In this document: positions 1 to 5,942 of the stretch, piece after piece
Layout of the letters: every line of letters starts with the position of its first letter
How positions within the stretch are numbered: position 1 is the stretch's first letter
NCBI RefSeq assembly: GCF_000721705.1
Contig: NZ_JOJL01000081.1
Location: 1 to 9,824 of the forward strand
Direction: 5' to 3'
DNA length: 9,824 bases
DNA from: Actinoplanes subtropicus
Lineage (GTDB): Bacteria > Actinomycetota > Actinomycetes > Mycobacteriales > Micromonosporaceae
Position numbers and translations under genes: made by a program
The notes under the pieces: generated by a model
The model's input: only the letters and a program-made list of their open reading frames with translations
Database searches by the model: none
What the model was told of the DNA's origin: nothing

Positions 1-62
1 CCGTTCTGACCTTCGACAAGCCAGAACCTAGGCGGGACAACGGCATGTAGTGCACAGAACGG
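1..62. repeat. Inverted repeat with competing arms at the window edge
   Basis: CCGTTCTG at 1-8 is the exact reverse complement of CAGAACGG at 55-62. Its core GTTCTG (3-8) also matches CAGAAC at 22-27, which gives a local hairpin (3-27) with an inner CTT/AAG pairing and a CGAC loop. Two alternative stems are therefore possible. The element lies past the 3' end of the minus-strand lipoprotein gene and may extend beyond the window. There is no T-run, so it is not a classic terminator. Its function is unknown. Confidence 0.4.
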
Positions 63-99
63 CTTAAACCACCCACACATGCGTCAGTAGAACCACAAA

Positions 100-774
100 T
101 TACTGCTCGTGGTTCTCGTCGTCGCTGCCCGGGGCGCGGGAGGCCGGCGACGTCGGGATCGCGAACGGCGCGAGCACGTCGAACGCCGGGCCGCCGCCCA
201 CCTGGACGGTCAAGCTCAGCGAGTCGCCCGGGCGGAGGATGTCGGTCAGGCCCTGGGCCTGCAGCACCGGGCCGCCCTCGGCGGTGAAGACCTGGCTGCC
301 CAGAGCCGGGATGGTGAACTTGGCCGGCTGCAGGGCGGGTGCGCTCGGCTCGGCCGACGCCGACGCATCCGGCGTGGGCGCGACCGTGGCGCCGGACGAG
401 GACGCGAGAGCGCCGACGCCGATCTGCGTCGCCGAGACGACGGCGGCCGGCACCGTGTTCGGCGGCGGACTGGACTGCTGGGGCACCGGCCCGCTGGTGA
501 TCATCACGGTGATCTCCTGCTGGCTCTGGTTGAACAGGCTGACCTCCAGCGGCGCGGTGCCGTTGGCGGAGTAGCCGGTCGGGCCGTTGTAGGCCACCTG
601 GAGATTGCGGATCAGGAGGGTGCCGTCGGGACTCTGCGCATTCAGCCCGGAGACCGGGCTCTGCAGCAGCGCGGTCTCGGCGACCTGCCCGGCCGAGCAG
701 CCGGAAAGTGCGATCACGGCGGCCATCGCGGCACCCGCGGCCAGAGTGACGCGGCGGGTTCCGAGCGAGCGCAT
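100..774 (-). CDS. LpqE-like secreted lipoprotein
   Basis: A 224-residue lipoprotein. The N terminus has a short basic stretch (RSLGTRR), a hydrophobic core (about residues 10-23) and the lipobox LSGC, with Cys26 as the predicted lipidated residue, so the mature protein should be anchored on the outer face of the membrane. The segment after the Cys (SAGQVAETALLQSPVSGLN, then a LLIRNLQVAYNG strand) resembles the LpqE family of actinobacterial lipoproteins with a small beta-sandwich fold. A Ser/Pro/Ala-rich low-complexity insert covers about residues 98-150, and a second beta-rich half (152-206) ends in an acidic tail. The ATG at 774 is chosen because GGAGG (785-781) lies 6 nt upstream and the signal peptide starts there. 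A much longer open frame runs upstream, but that part overlaps the prenyltransferase and methyltransferase genes. No enzymatic motif is visible. The family assignment rests on recognition of the N-terminal region only. Confidence 0.82.
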   Translation of the reverse strand: MRSLGTRRVTLAAGAAMAAVIALSGCSAGQVAETALLQSPVSGLNAQSPDGTLLIRNLQVAYNGPTGYSANGTAPLEVSLFNQSQQEITVMITSGPVPQQSSPPPNTVPAAVVSATQIGVGALASSSGATVAPTPDASASAEPSAPALQPAKFTIPALGSQVFTAEGGPVLQAQGLTDILRPGDSLSLTVQVGGGPAFDVLAPFAIPTSPASRAPGSDDENHEQ

Positions 775-780
775 CACGAT

Positions 781-820
781 CCTCCAAGAGACGACACCAA
801 AGGGCGTAAGCCTCAGCGTA
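781..820 (-). promoter_or_regulatory. Candidate promoter and RBS of the lipoprotein gene
   Basis: Read on the minus strand, a TACGCT hexamer (820-815) fits the actinobacterial -10 pattern TANNNT. It would start a transcript near 808, leaving a leader of about 34 nt that contains GGAGG (785-781) 6 nt before the ATG at 774. No good -35 is visible. The same TACGCT hexamer precedes ispF and the TPR gene. If active, it would let the lipoprotein gene be expressed independently of the prenyltransferase gene 83 bp upstream. Confidence 0.4.
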
Positions 821-857
821 GAGGTCGGTGATCTGGAGCGTGCGCCGACCCGTCCAT

Positions 858-1685
858 TCAGACCACCCGGCCACTGAAGATCAGCAACAGGACGTCGATC
901 AGGGCCACCACGATCACCGCGCGGAACATCGCCACCCGGCGTCCGGCGGCGCGCCGGGCGGCGTACCACCCCAGCGGAAGGACCACGACGGCGGCCGCGG
1001 TGGCCGACCAGCCCGCCCACGACGGCGGTCTGGGGGGTCCGAAGACCAGCGTGAGCGTCGCGCCCAGGAGAAGCACCGCGGCGGCGATCATGGAGCCGGT
1101 GGCGCCGAGCCGATGGGGCAGGCCGTGGACCCCGGTGGCCGCGTCGTCGTCGAGATCGGGCAGCACGTTCGCGAAGTGCGCGCCGCCGCCGAGCAGTGCG
1201 GCCGCCGCGACCAGCCAGGCCGGCGGCGCGGGATGGCCCGGCAGCGCGGTCACCACGAACGCCGGCAGCAGGCCGAACGCGACCAGGTAGGGCAGCACCG
1301 AGAACACCGTGGACTTCAGCGGCCAGTCGTAGAGCAGCGCGACCCCGGTGGCCACGGTGAGGATCGCGGCCGGCTCCAGGCCGAACGGCGCGGCCAGCAC
1401 GGGGACCGCGAAAGCCGAGAGCAGACCCGCGATGCCGACCGTACGCCGGGAGACCGCCCCCGCCGCGATCGGCTTGTCCGCGCGACCCGCCTGCCGGTCC
1501 CGCACCGCGTCCAGCCAGTCGTTGACCCAGCCCACCGCCAGCTGGGTGGCGCCGACCGCCAGGAAGATCCCGGGGATCGCCCAGCCGCGATGGCCCACGC
1601 CGACGGCGAGCAGGGTCATCGCCACGGTCACCGCGAGACCGGGCTCCGGGTGGGACGACCGGATCAGGGCGAGGGGGCGAGCCAT
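858..1685 (-). CDS. UbiA-family membrane prenyltransferase (phenolic lipid cluster)
   Basis: An integral membrane prenyltransferase of 275 residues, which would transfer an isoprenyl group from a diphosphate donor to an aromatic acceptor. Two Asp-rich Mg-diphosphate sites are present: NDWLDAVRDRQAGRADKP (residues 55-72, pattern NDxxDxxxD) and LPDLDDDAATG (175-185). YDWPLKST (119-126) lies between them. About seven to nine hydrophobic segments span the rest, normal for UbiA proteins. The ATG at 1685 is preferred because family members start close to the SSHPEPGLA-like segment. An in-frame GTG at 1721 would add 12 residues and has no better ribosome binding site. The gene is divergent from the methyltransferase-flavoprotein-synthase operon, which suggests the acceptor is the phenolic product of that operon. 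In the agq cluster of Actinoplanes missouriensis, as I recall it, a UbiA-like enzyme adds a dihydrogeranyl group. A menaquinone-type enzyme is the alternative, but the neighbourhood does not support it. Confidence 0.85.
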   Translation of the reverse strand: MARPLALIRSSHPEPGLAVTVAMTLLAVGVGHRGWAIPGIFLAVGATQLAVGWVNDWLDAVRDRQAGRADKPIAAGAVSRRTVGIAGLLSAFAVPVLAAPFGLEPAAILTVATGVALLYDWPLKSTVFSVLPYLVAFGLLPAFVVTALPGHPAPPAWLVAAAALLGGGAHFANVLPDLDDDAATGVHGLPHRLGATGSMIAAAVLLLGATLTLVFGPPRPPSWAGWSATAAAVVVLPLGWYAARRAAGRRVAMFRAVIVVALIDVLLLIFSGRVV

Positions 1686-1707
1686 GGGAGCAGTGTGGTG
1701 GTTGTGC

Positions 1708-1727
1708 TCGAGGCGTGCCACGCTCGA
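1708..1727. promoter_or_regulatory. Imperfect dyad in the divergent intergenic region
   Basis: TCGA (1708-1711), one extra g, then GCGTG (1713-1717), a central c, CACGC (1719-1723) and TCGA (1724-1727). This gives nine paired positions with one bulge, between the divergent prenyltransferase and methyltransferase starts. Neither start has a convincing Shine-Dalgarno sequence, so both promoters must be packed into about 55 bp and the transcripts may be leaderless. The dyad could be an operator acting on both units. This is inferred from position and symmetry only. Confidence 0.3.
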
Positions 1728-1740
1728 TCACATGCGGTCG

Positions 1741-2442
1741 ATGGCCCGGAACGATCCGCGGCAGTACGACGAGCTGGCCGACCAATGGTGGCGGCGCGGC
1801 GGCGGCTTCGAGATGCTGCACTGGCTGGCGGCGGCCCGGGCCGCGCTGATCCCGCCGGCCGATCGCCCGGGCGCGGTGCTGGTCGACGCGGGCTGTGGCG
1901 GCGGCCTCCTGGCCCCGCACGTGGCCGGCAAGGGCTACCGGCACGTCGGCGTCGATCTCCGCCGGGCCGGCCTGCGACAGGCCGCCGAGCATGGCGTACG
2001 CCCGGTGAACGGCGACGTGACCGCGCTGCCGATCGCCACCGGCGCGGCCGACGTGGTGGCGGCCGGCGAGATCCTCGAGCACGTCACCGACCTGCCGGCC
2101 ACCGTGGCCGAGCTGGCCCGGGTGCTGCGGCCGGGCGGGCTGCTGGTGCTGGACACGGTCAACGACAACGCGCTGAGCCGGTTCATCACGGTCACCGCCG
2201 GCGAGCGGCTGGGCTTCGCCCCGCCGAACCTGCACGATCCGGCGCTGTTCGTGCGCCCGCGCCGGCTGATCGCCGAGTTCGCGAGCCATGGCGTACGCGT
2301 CGAGGTGCGCGGCGCCCGGCCGACGATGACCGGGCTCTTCCGGTGGCGGGTGCTGCGCCGCGGCGGTGGCCGGATCGTGCCGTCGGGGCTGAAGACGGTG
2401 CTCTACCAGGGGACCGGGCGCAAGGAGGGGGAGCGTTCATGA
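1741..2442 (+). CDS. UbiG-like SAM-dependent methyltransferase
   Basis: A class I methyltransferase of 233 residues. Motif I, VLVDAGCGGG (residues 46-55), binds S-adenosylmethionine. An acidic strand end at GVDL (70-73), GDVTALP (91-97) and the GEILEHV block (109-115) complete the Rossmann core, and LRPGGLLVLDT (129-139) is the usual post-motif strand. The N terminus (RNDPRQYDELADQWW) and the C terminus (RIVPSGLKTVLYQG) resemble UbiG-type O-methyltransferases. It probably methylates a ring hydroxyl of the polyketide-derived phenol or hydroquinone. The start is uncertain: ATG 1741 gives the family-like beginning MARNDPRQYD, and ATG 1732 would add three residues. Neither has a clear ribosome binding site. 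The stop overlaps the next start by 4 bp (ATGA), so the two genes are almost certainly co-transcribed and translationally coupled. The rare Val codon GTA precedes CGC in both HGVR segments. Confidence 0.85.
   Translation: MARNDPRQYDELADQWWRRGGGFEMLHWLAAARAALIPPADRPGAVLVDAGCGGGLLAPHVAGKGYRHVGVDLRRAGLRQAAEHGVRPVNGDVTALPIATGAADVVAAGEILEHVTDLPATVAELARVLRPGGLLVLDTVNDNALSRFITVTAGERLGFAPPNLHDPALFVRPRRLIAEFASHGVRVEVRGARPTMTGLFRWRVLRRGGGRIVPSGLKTVLYQGTGRKEGERS
2422..2428 (+). promoter_or_regulatory. Strong internal RBS for the flavoprotein gene
   Basis: AAGGAGG lies inside the 3' end of the methyltransferase gene, 10 nt before the ATG at 2439. It is the best Shine-Dalgarno match in the operon and fixes the start of the flavoprotein despite the long open frame upstream. 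Confidence 0.7.
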
Positions 2443-3593
2443 TCGACGAGGCCCGGCGGCTGGTGCCCCGGTTCGCGGCCCGGGCGGCCGCGCACGACCG
2501 GGAGGGCACGTTTCCCGCCGACGACTTCGCCGACCTGCGTGCGGCCGGGTTTTTCGGGCTGATGGCGCCGGAGCGGCTGGGCGGGGCGGGCGCCGGCTTC
2601 GCGGACTATGCGGCGATCGCGTACGAGCTGGCCCGCGGCAACGGCGCGACCGCGTTGATCTTCAACATGCACGCGTCGGTGACCGGCGCGCTCAGCGGCG
2701 TGACCGACGAACTGGCCGAGGCGCTGGGCCTGCCGCCCGAGGCGCTGGAGGCCCGCGACGACTATCTGCGGGCCGCCGCCGGGGGTGCCTGGTACGCGGT
2801 GGCGATGAGTGAACGCGGCGTCGGCTCTCGGCTGTCCCAGATGAGCACCAAGTACCGCCCGGTGGACGGTGGCTACCGGATCGAGGGCGCCAAGACGTTC
2901 TGCTCCGGGGCGGGCCATGCGGACGCGTACCTGGTCGCCGCGCGCAGCGCCGAGGAGCCGGAGAAGGTGTCCCAGTTCCTCGTTCCGGCCGGCGCAGGTT
3001 TACGGGTCGACCCGACGTGGGATGCCCTGGGGATGCGCGCGACCGCCTCGCACGACCTGCACGTCGACGTCACCGTGCCGCCCGGCGCCCTGCTCGGCGG
3101 CGTCGAAGGCCTGGCCCTCGTGGTGGCCCAGCTCGCGCCGCACTGGATGGTGGCCAGCTACGCCGCGGTCTACGTGGGCGTGGCCCGGGCCTCGGTGGAC
3201 GCCGCGATCGAGCACGTCAACGAGCGCAAGCTGGCCCATCTGCCGGCGATCCGGGCCCGGATAGGGCGGGCCGACGCGGCCGTGGCCGCCGCCCACCTCG
3301 CGGTGATGGAGGCGGCCCGGCGGGTCGATGCGGCGCCCGGCGAGACCGAGACCAACCGCTGGGTGTGGCGGGCCAAGCTGCTGGCCGGCACGACCGCGGC
3401 CGAGGTGGCGGCCTCGATGCTGGAGGCGGCCGGCACCTCGGCGATGCGCCGCGGCCACCCGCTCGAACGGCTCTACCGCGACGCCCGGGCCGGCTCGCTG
3501 CAGCCGGCCACCAGCGACGTCTGCGCCGACTGGCTCGGGGTGGACGCGCTCGGCGGCGATCCCGACTCGGACGGGTCCGCCCCGCGATGGTGA
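2439..3593 (+). CDS. Acyl-CoA dehydrogenase-fold flavoprotein, likely a ring hydroxylase
   Basis: A protein of 384 residues with the three-part acyl-CoA dehydrogenase layout: alpha-helical N domain (1-115), beta middle domain (about 116-225) and helical C domain (about 226-370). The FAD/substrate signature is at MSERGVGS (123-130) and GYRIEGAKTFCSGAG (145-159), the latter matching the usual GxKxFxSxA-type strand. Near the C terminus, RDAR (347-350) is followed by AGSLQPATSDVCADWLG (351-367). True dehydrogenases often carry their catalytic Glu (YEG motif) in this region, and no such motif is visible. Together with the cluster context this favours a group D flavin-dependent monooxygenase or another non-dehydrogenase activity, such as oxidising an alkylresorcinol ring. 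Codon 188 is TTA, very rare in such genomes, so translation may depend on the bldA-type leucine tRNA. The gene overlaps its upstream neighbour by 4 bp and the synthase by 7 bp. Fold confidence is high; the reaction is inferred. Confidence 0.82.
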   Translation: MIDEARRLVPRFAARAAAHDREGTFPADDFADLRAAGFFGLMAPERLGGAGAGFADYAAIAYELARGNGATALIFNMHASVTGALSGVTDELAEALGLPPEALEARDDYLRAAAGGAWYAVAMSERGVGSRLSQMSTKYRPVDGGYRIEGAKTFCSGAGHADAYLVAARSAEEPEKVSQFLVPAGAGLRVDPTWDALGMRATASHDLHVDVTVPPGALLGGVEGLALVVAQLAPHWMVASYAAVYVGVARASVDAAIEHVNERKLAHLPAIRARIGRADAAVAAAHLAVMEAARRVDAAPGETETNRWVWRAKLLAGTTAAEVAASMLEAAGTSAMRRGHPLERLYRDARAGSLQPATSDVCADWLGVDALGGDPDSDGSAPRW

Positions 3594-4681
3594 GCCATGC
3601 GGCGATCGCCGGGGTGGGGGTCGCCTTGCCGCCCGCGGTCCGGCAGGACGATCTCTGGGCCGGCTACTTCGGCCGGCAGCACACCGGGGCGCGCCGGGTG
3701 CTGGCCGAGCGGATCTTCGCGAACGCCGGCGTGCGCAACCGGCAGGCCGCGGTGAGCCCGCTGCTGGAGGACGTGTCGGAGTGGTCGACCGAGCGCCGGA
3801 TGCGCCGCTACCAGGCCGAGGCGGTGCCGCTGGGCAAGGAGGCGGCGAGCCGGGCGCTCACCGACGCGGGCCTGGCCGCCGACGAGCTGGGCCTGTTCGC
3901 GGTCTGCTCGTGCACCGGCTACGCGACGCCGGGGCTGGACATCCTGCTCGCCCGTGACCTGGGGATGGCCCCCGACGTGCGTCGCCTGTTCGTCGGGCAC
4001 ATGGGCTGTTACGCGGCGCTGCCCGGGCTGGGCGCGGCGGCCGACTTCGCGATCGCCCAGGGCCGCCCGGCGCTGCTCCTCTGCGCCGAACTGACCAGCC
4101 TGCACCTGCAGCCGCCGGCCCTGCGGGCCGACATCCAGCAGATCGTCTCGCACGCGCTCTTCTCGGACGCCGCGGCCGCCGTCGTGGTCACTCCGGGCAG
4201 CAGAACCAAGCGTGCGTACGCCGTCCGTGAGGTCGCCGCCGTCACCGACAGCACGACCGCCGACCACATGACCTGGGAAGTCACCGATCGGGGCTTCCGG
4301 ATGGGCCTGTCCCCGCGGGTGCCGGACGTGCTCGCGGTGCACGTCCGCAAGCTGGTCGACGACCTGCTGGCCCGGCACGACCTGACCGTCGCCGAGGTGG
4401 ACGGCTGGGCGGTGCACCCGGGCGGCCCCAAGATCCTCGACGTGGTCCAGGAGCGGCTCGGGCTGGACGACGGGGCGCTGGCCGCCTCCCGGGAGGTGCT
4501 CGCCGCGTACGGGAACTGCTCCTCACCGACCGTGCTGTTGGTCCTCGATGTGCTGCGTCGCCGGGCGCGGCCACCGCGCCGCGTCGTGCTGCTCGCGTTC
4601 GGGCCCGGGCTCACCCTCTACGGGGCGCTGCTCGAAACCTCTGCTGTCACAGAGCTCGACACTTCTACAGTCACACTGTGA
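3587..4681 (+). CDS. agqA: Type III polyketide synthase (alkylresorcinol-type)
   Basis: A chalcone/stilbene synthase-family homodimeric condensing enzyme of 364 residues, which extends a starter acyl-CoA with malonyl-CoA and cyclises the product. The catalytic triad is visible: Cys141 in VGHMGCYAALPGL, His277 in WAVHPGGPKI and Asn310 in YGNCSSPT. The family's C-terminal GFGPG loop appears as AFGPGLT (337-343). The ATG at 3587 overlaps the flavoprotein stop by 7 bp; a GTG one codon later is possible. With a methyltransferase, a flavoprotein and a divergent UbiA prenyltransferase, it matches the agq phenolic-lipid cluster of Actinoplanes missouriensis as I recall it, in which AgqA is the synthase, so long-chain fatty acyl starters are likely. 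An RppA-type tetrahydroxynaphthalene synthase is the main alternative. The last 15 residues are encoded with unusually A/T-containing codons, probably because a promoter for the next gene lies there. The symbol is by analogy. Confidence 0.85.
   Translation: MVSHAAIAGVGVALPPAVRQDDLWAGYFGRQHTGARRVLAERIFANAGVRNRQAAVSPLLEDVSEWSTERRMRRYQAEAVPLGKEAASRALTDAGLAADELGLFAVCSCTGYATPGLDILLARDLGMAPDVRRLFVGHMGCYAALPGLGAAADFAIAQGRPALLLCAELTSLHLQPPALRADIQQIVSHALFSDAAAAVVVTPGSRTKRAYAVREVAAVTDSTTADHMTWEVTDRGFRMGLSPRVPDVLAVHVRKLVDDLLARHDLTVAEVDGWAVHPGGPKILDVVQERLGLDDGALAASREVLAAYGNCSSPTVLLVLDVLRRRARPPRRVVLLAFGPGLTLYGALLETSAVTELDTSTVTL
4644..4679 (+). promoter_or_regulatory. Promoter and palindromes inside the synthase 3' end
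   Basis: TACAGT (4666-4671) fits a -10 element and lies exactly 6 nt before the GTG start at 4678, the spacing of leaderless genes. CTGTCA (4644-4649) is a 4/6 match to TTGACA with a 16-nt spacer. A perfect palindrome ACAGT-cac-ACTGT (4667-4679) covers the -10 and the start, and a second, CTGT-c-ACAG (4644-4652), covers the -35. GTCACA occurs at 4646 and 4670, 24 bp apart. This suggests a regulated promoter embedded in coding sequence. Confidence 0.45.
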
Positions 4682-5136
4682 GCGGCGATCGGGCACGTGG
4701 GGTGGCGCTGTACGCGACCGCCGCCCTGCTGCTGGCCGGCGGGACCACTTGGTGGTTCCGCGCGGCGCCGCGTCCGGCGGCCGACCCCATGATCGCGCAG
4801 TGGCAGGCGAGCGCCGTGCGGCTGCTGCCGGACAAGGCCGACCAGGACGACGCGGACACCGTGGCGCTGGCGGCCAACTCGGACCACGAGATGGTTTCGG
4901 ATGTCGACCCGGGCACCTACCAGGTGTCGGTGGTCTGTGTCGGCGGTCCCGACAGCCGGGTGCGGGTCAGCATGGACGACACGGCCATCGACTCGGGGCT
5001 CGGCCTGAAATGTTCGGACGATTCCCAGGCGGAACAGTTCGACGTGGGCACTTCCGGCCGGCTGCGGCTGCACGTGTCCGTCGGGGATGTCGGCCCGGTG
5101 GTCTTCCGATACATCCTCCTGCACACCGCCGGCTAG
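4678..5136 (+). CDS. Membrane-anchored or secreted protein of unknown function
   Basis: A 152-residue protein that I do not recognise. Residues 8-25 (VALYATAALLLAGGTTWW region) form one hydrophobic segment after a short basic N terminus, with no lipobox Cys, so this is a signal anchor or an uncleaved signal peptide. The remainder is hydrophilic and looks beta-rich (YQVSVVCVGG, SRVRVSMDD, LRLHVSVGD, VVFRYILLH), as in a small extracytoplasmic beta-sandwich domain. Cys87 and Cys112 could form a disulfide outside the cell. The GTG start at 4678 shares bases with the TGA stop of the synthase gene (GTGA overlap). There is no Shine-Dalgarno, but a -10-like TACAGT lies 6 nt upstream, so the gene could be read through from the phenolic lipid operon, transcribed as a leaderless unit, or both. 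Its stop lies 11 bp from the stop of the convergent minus-strand gene. A role in the phenolic lipid pathway is not established. Confidence 0.72.
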   Translation: MSGDRARGVALYATAALLLAGGTTWWFRAAPRPAADPMIAQWQASAVRLLPDKADQDDADTVALAANSDHEMVSDVDPGTYQVSVVCVGGPDSRVRVSMDDTAIDSGLGLKCSDDSQAEQFDVGTSGRLRLHVSVGDVGPVVFRYILLHTAG

Positions 5137-5147
5137 CGAACGCTCGG

Positions 5148-5942
5148 CTAGAGGCGGGCCAGCTCGGGCTTCAGGAGGCCGACCGCGGCGATCCGGGGGA
5201 GGGTCCGCACGATCGTGCCGCCCTTGTCGACCAGCAGCACCGCGGCGGTGCCGTCGGCCGGGCCGAGCTTGAGCTGGCTGCGCACGGTGCCGCTCGGGTC
5301 GTGCAGCACCCGGATGGTCTTGCCCTGGGCCTGCGGGGTGGCGCCGGTGGGCGGGGTGCCGACGCCGGCCGTGGCGGTGACCCGGGCGTTGGTCACGGTG
5401 ACCACGGCGACCTCGGGGCGGACCGCGGCGATCGTGTCGGCCACCAGACTGTCACAATCGCAACCGTCGATCAGCAGGATCACGGCGGGTAGCTGCCCGC
5501 GCAGCGGAACGGTCTGCCCATCCGACCCGATCAGCTCGAGCGCGGGCAGCGTGGTGACGCCCGGGCCGGTGCCGGTGTTGCTGTCGTCGGTGGTGCTGGC
5601 GGTGCGCTGGGTGGCCGGCTGGCGGGGCGGCCCGGGCCAGGCGGAGGCGAACAGGCTGGCGACGGTGACCAGCACGGCCATCGAGATGATCAGAACGGGG
5701 GCCCGGACCGCGGTGACGCCGATCTTGCGTACCCGGCGCATGGCGGGGCGGTTGACGAACCGGCGCCAACGTGTCGGTTTGCCGGCCAGACGCAGCTCAG
5801 CGCGGACCGCCTCGACCTCGTCGGAGAGCTCGGACAGATCGTCGGGGATGACGATCACGCCCCACTCCTCGGGGAGGTCGGGCAGATCATCGGGCGAGCC
5901 GCCATCGGACGGCCATCCGCCGTTGTCGCTCGGAACAGCCAT
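5148..5942 (-). CDS. Membrane-anchored thioredoxin-like protein with CxC motif
   Basis: A 264-residue protein in three parts. Residues 1-75 are cytoplasmic, beginning Asp/Pro/Gly-rich and then charged (DDLSELSDEVEAVRAELR, basic RWRRFVNRPAMRR). Residues 81-101 (APVLIISMAVLVTVASLFASAW) form a single membrane helix. After a Thr/Ser/Gly-rich linker (106-131), residues 133-264 look like a thioredoxin/redoxin-fold domain outside the membrane: PALELIGSDGQTVPL, AVILLIDGCDCDSLV, a VAVVTVT strand, and AAVLLVDKGGTIVRTL. The Cys pair is Cys161-Asp-Cys163, a CxC rather than the usual CxxC. This points to a redox or metal-handling role in the cell envelope, by inference. ATG 5942 is preferred over GTG 5960 because a TAGGGT hexamer ends 5 nt before it. 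The gene converges on the 4678-5136 gene with 11 bp between the stops and is divergent from carD. No specific family is recognised. Confidence 0.75.
   Translation of the reverse strand: MAVPSDNGGWPSDGGSPDDLPDLPEEWGVIVIPDDLSELSDEVEAVRAELRLAGKPTRWRRFVNRPAMRRVRKIGVTAVRAPVLIISMAVLVTVASLFASAWPGPPRQPATQRTASTTDDSNTGTGPGVTTLPALELIGSDGQTVPLRGQLPAVILLIDGCDCDSLVADTIAAVRPEVAVVTVTNARVTATAGVGTPPTGATPQAQGKTIRVLHDPSGTVRSQLKLGPADGTAAVLLVDKGGTIVRTLPRIAAVGLLKPELARL

Noticed and set aside
775..2289. The long minus-strand open frame continuing upstream of the lipoprotein start
   Set aside because: Its upstream part is an Arg/Gly-rich shadow of the prenyltransferase and methyltransferase genes. The lipoprotein has its own GGAGG, signal peptide and lipobox.
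828..2438. A plus-strand open frame fused in front of the flavoprotein
   Set aside because: It overlaps the prenyltransferase antisense and the methyltransferase in another frame, with low-complexity composition. The strong RBS and ATG at 2439 define the real start.
3473..4417. A 314-codon minus-strand open frame opposite the type III synthase
   Set aside because: It is antisense to a gene with an intact catalytic triad and has His/Arg/Gln-rich shadow composition. Such frames are common opposite high-GC genes.
4548..5492. A plus-strand open frame spanning the synthase end, the small gene and part of the thioredoxin-like gene
   Set aside because: It crosses three better-supported genes in different frames and has no start signal or recognisable domain.
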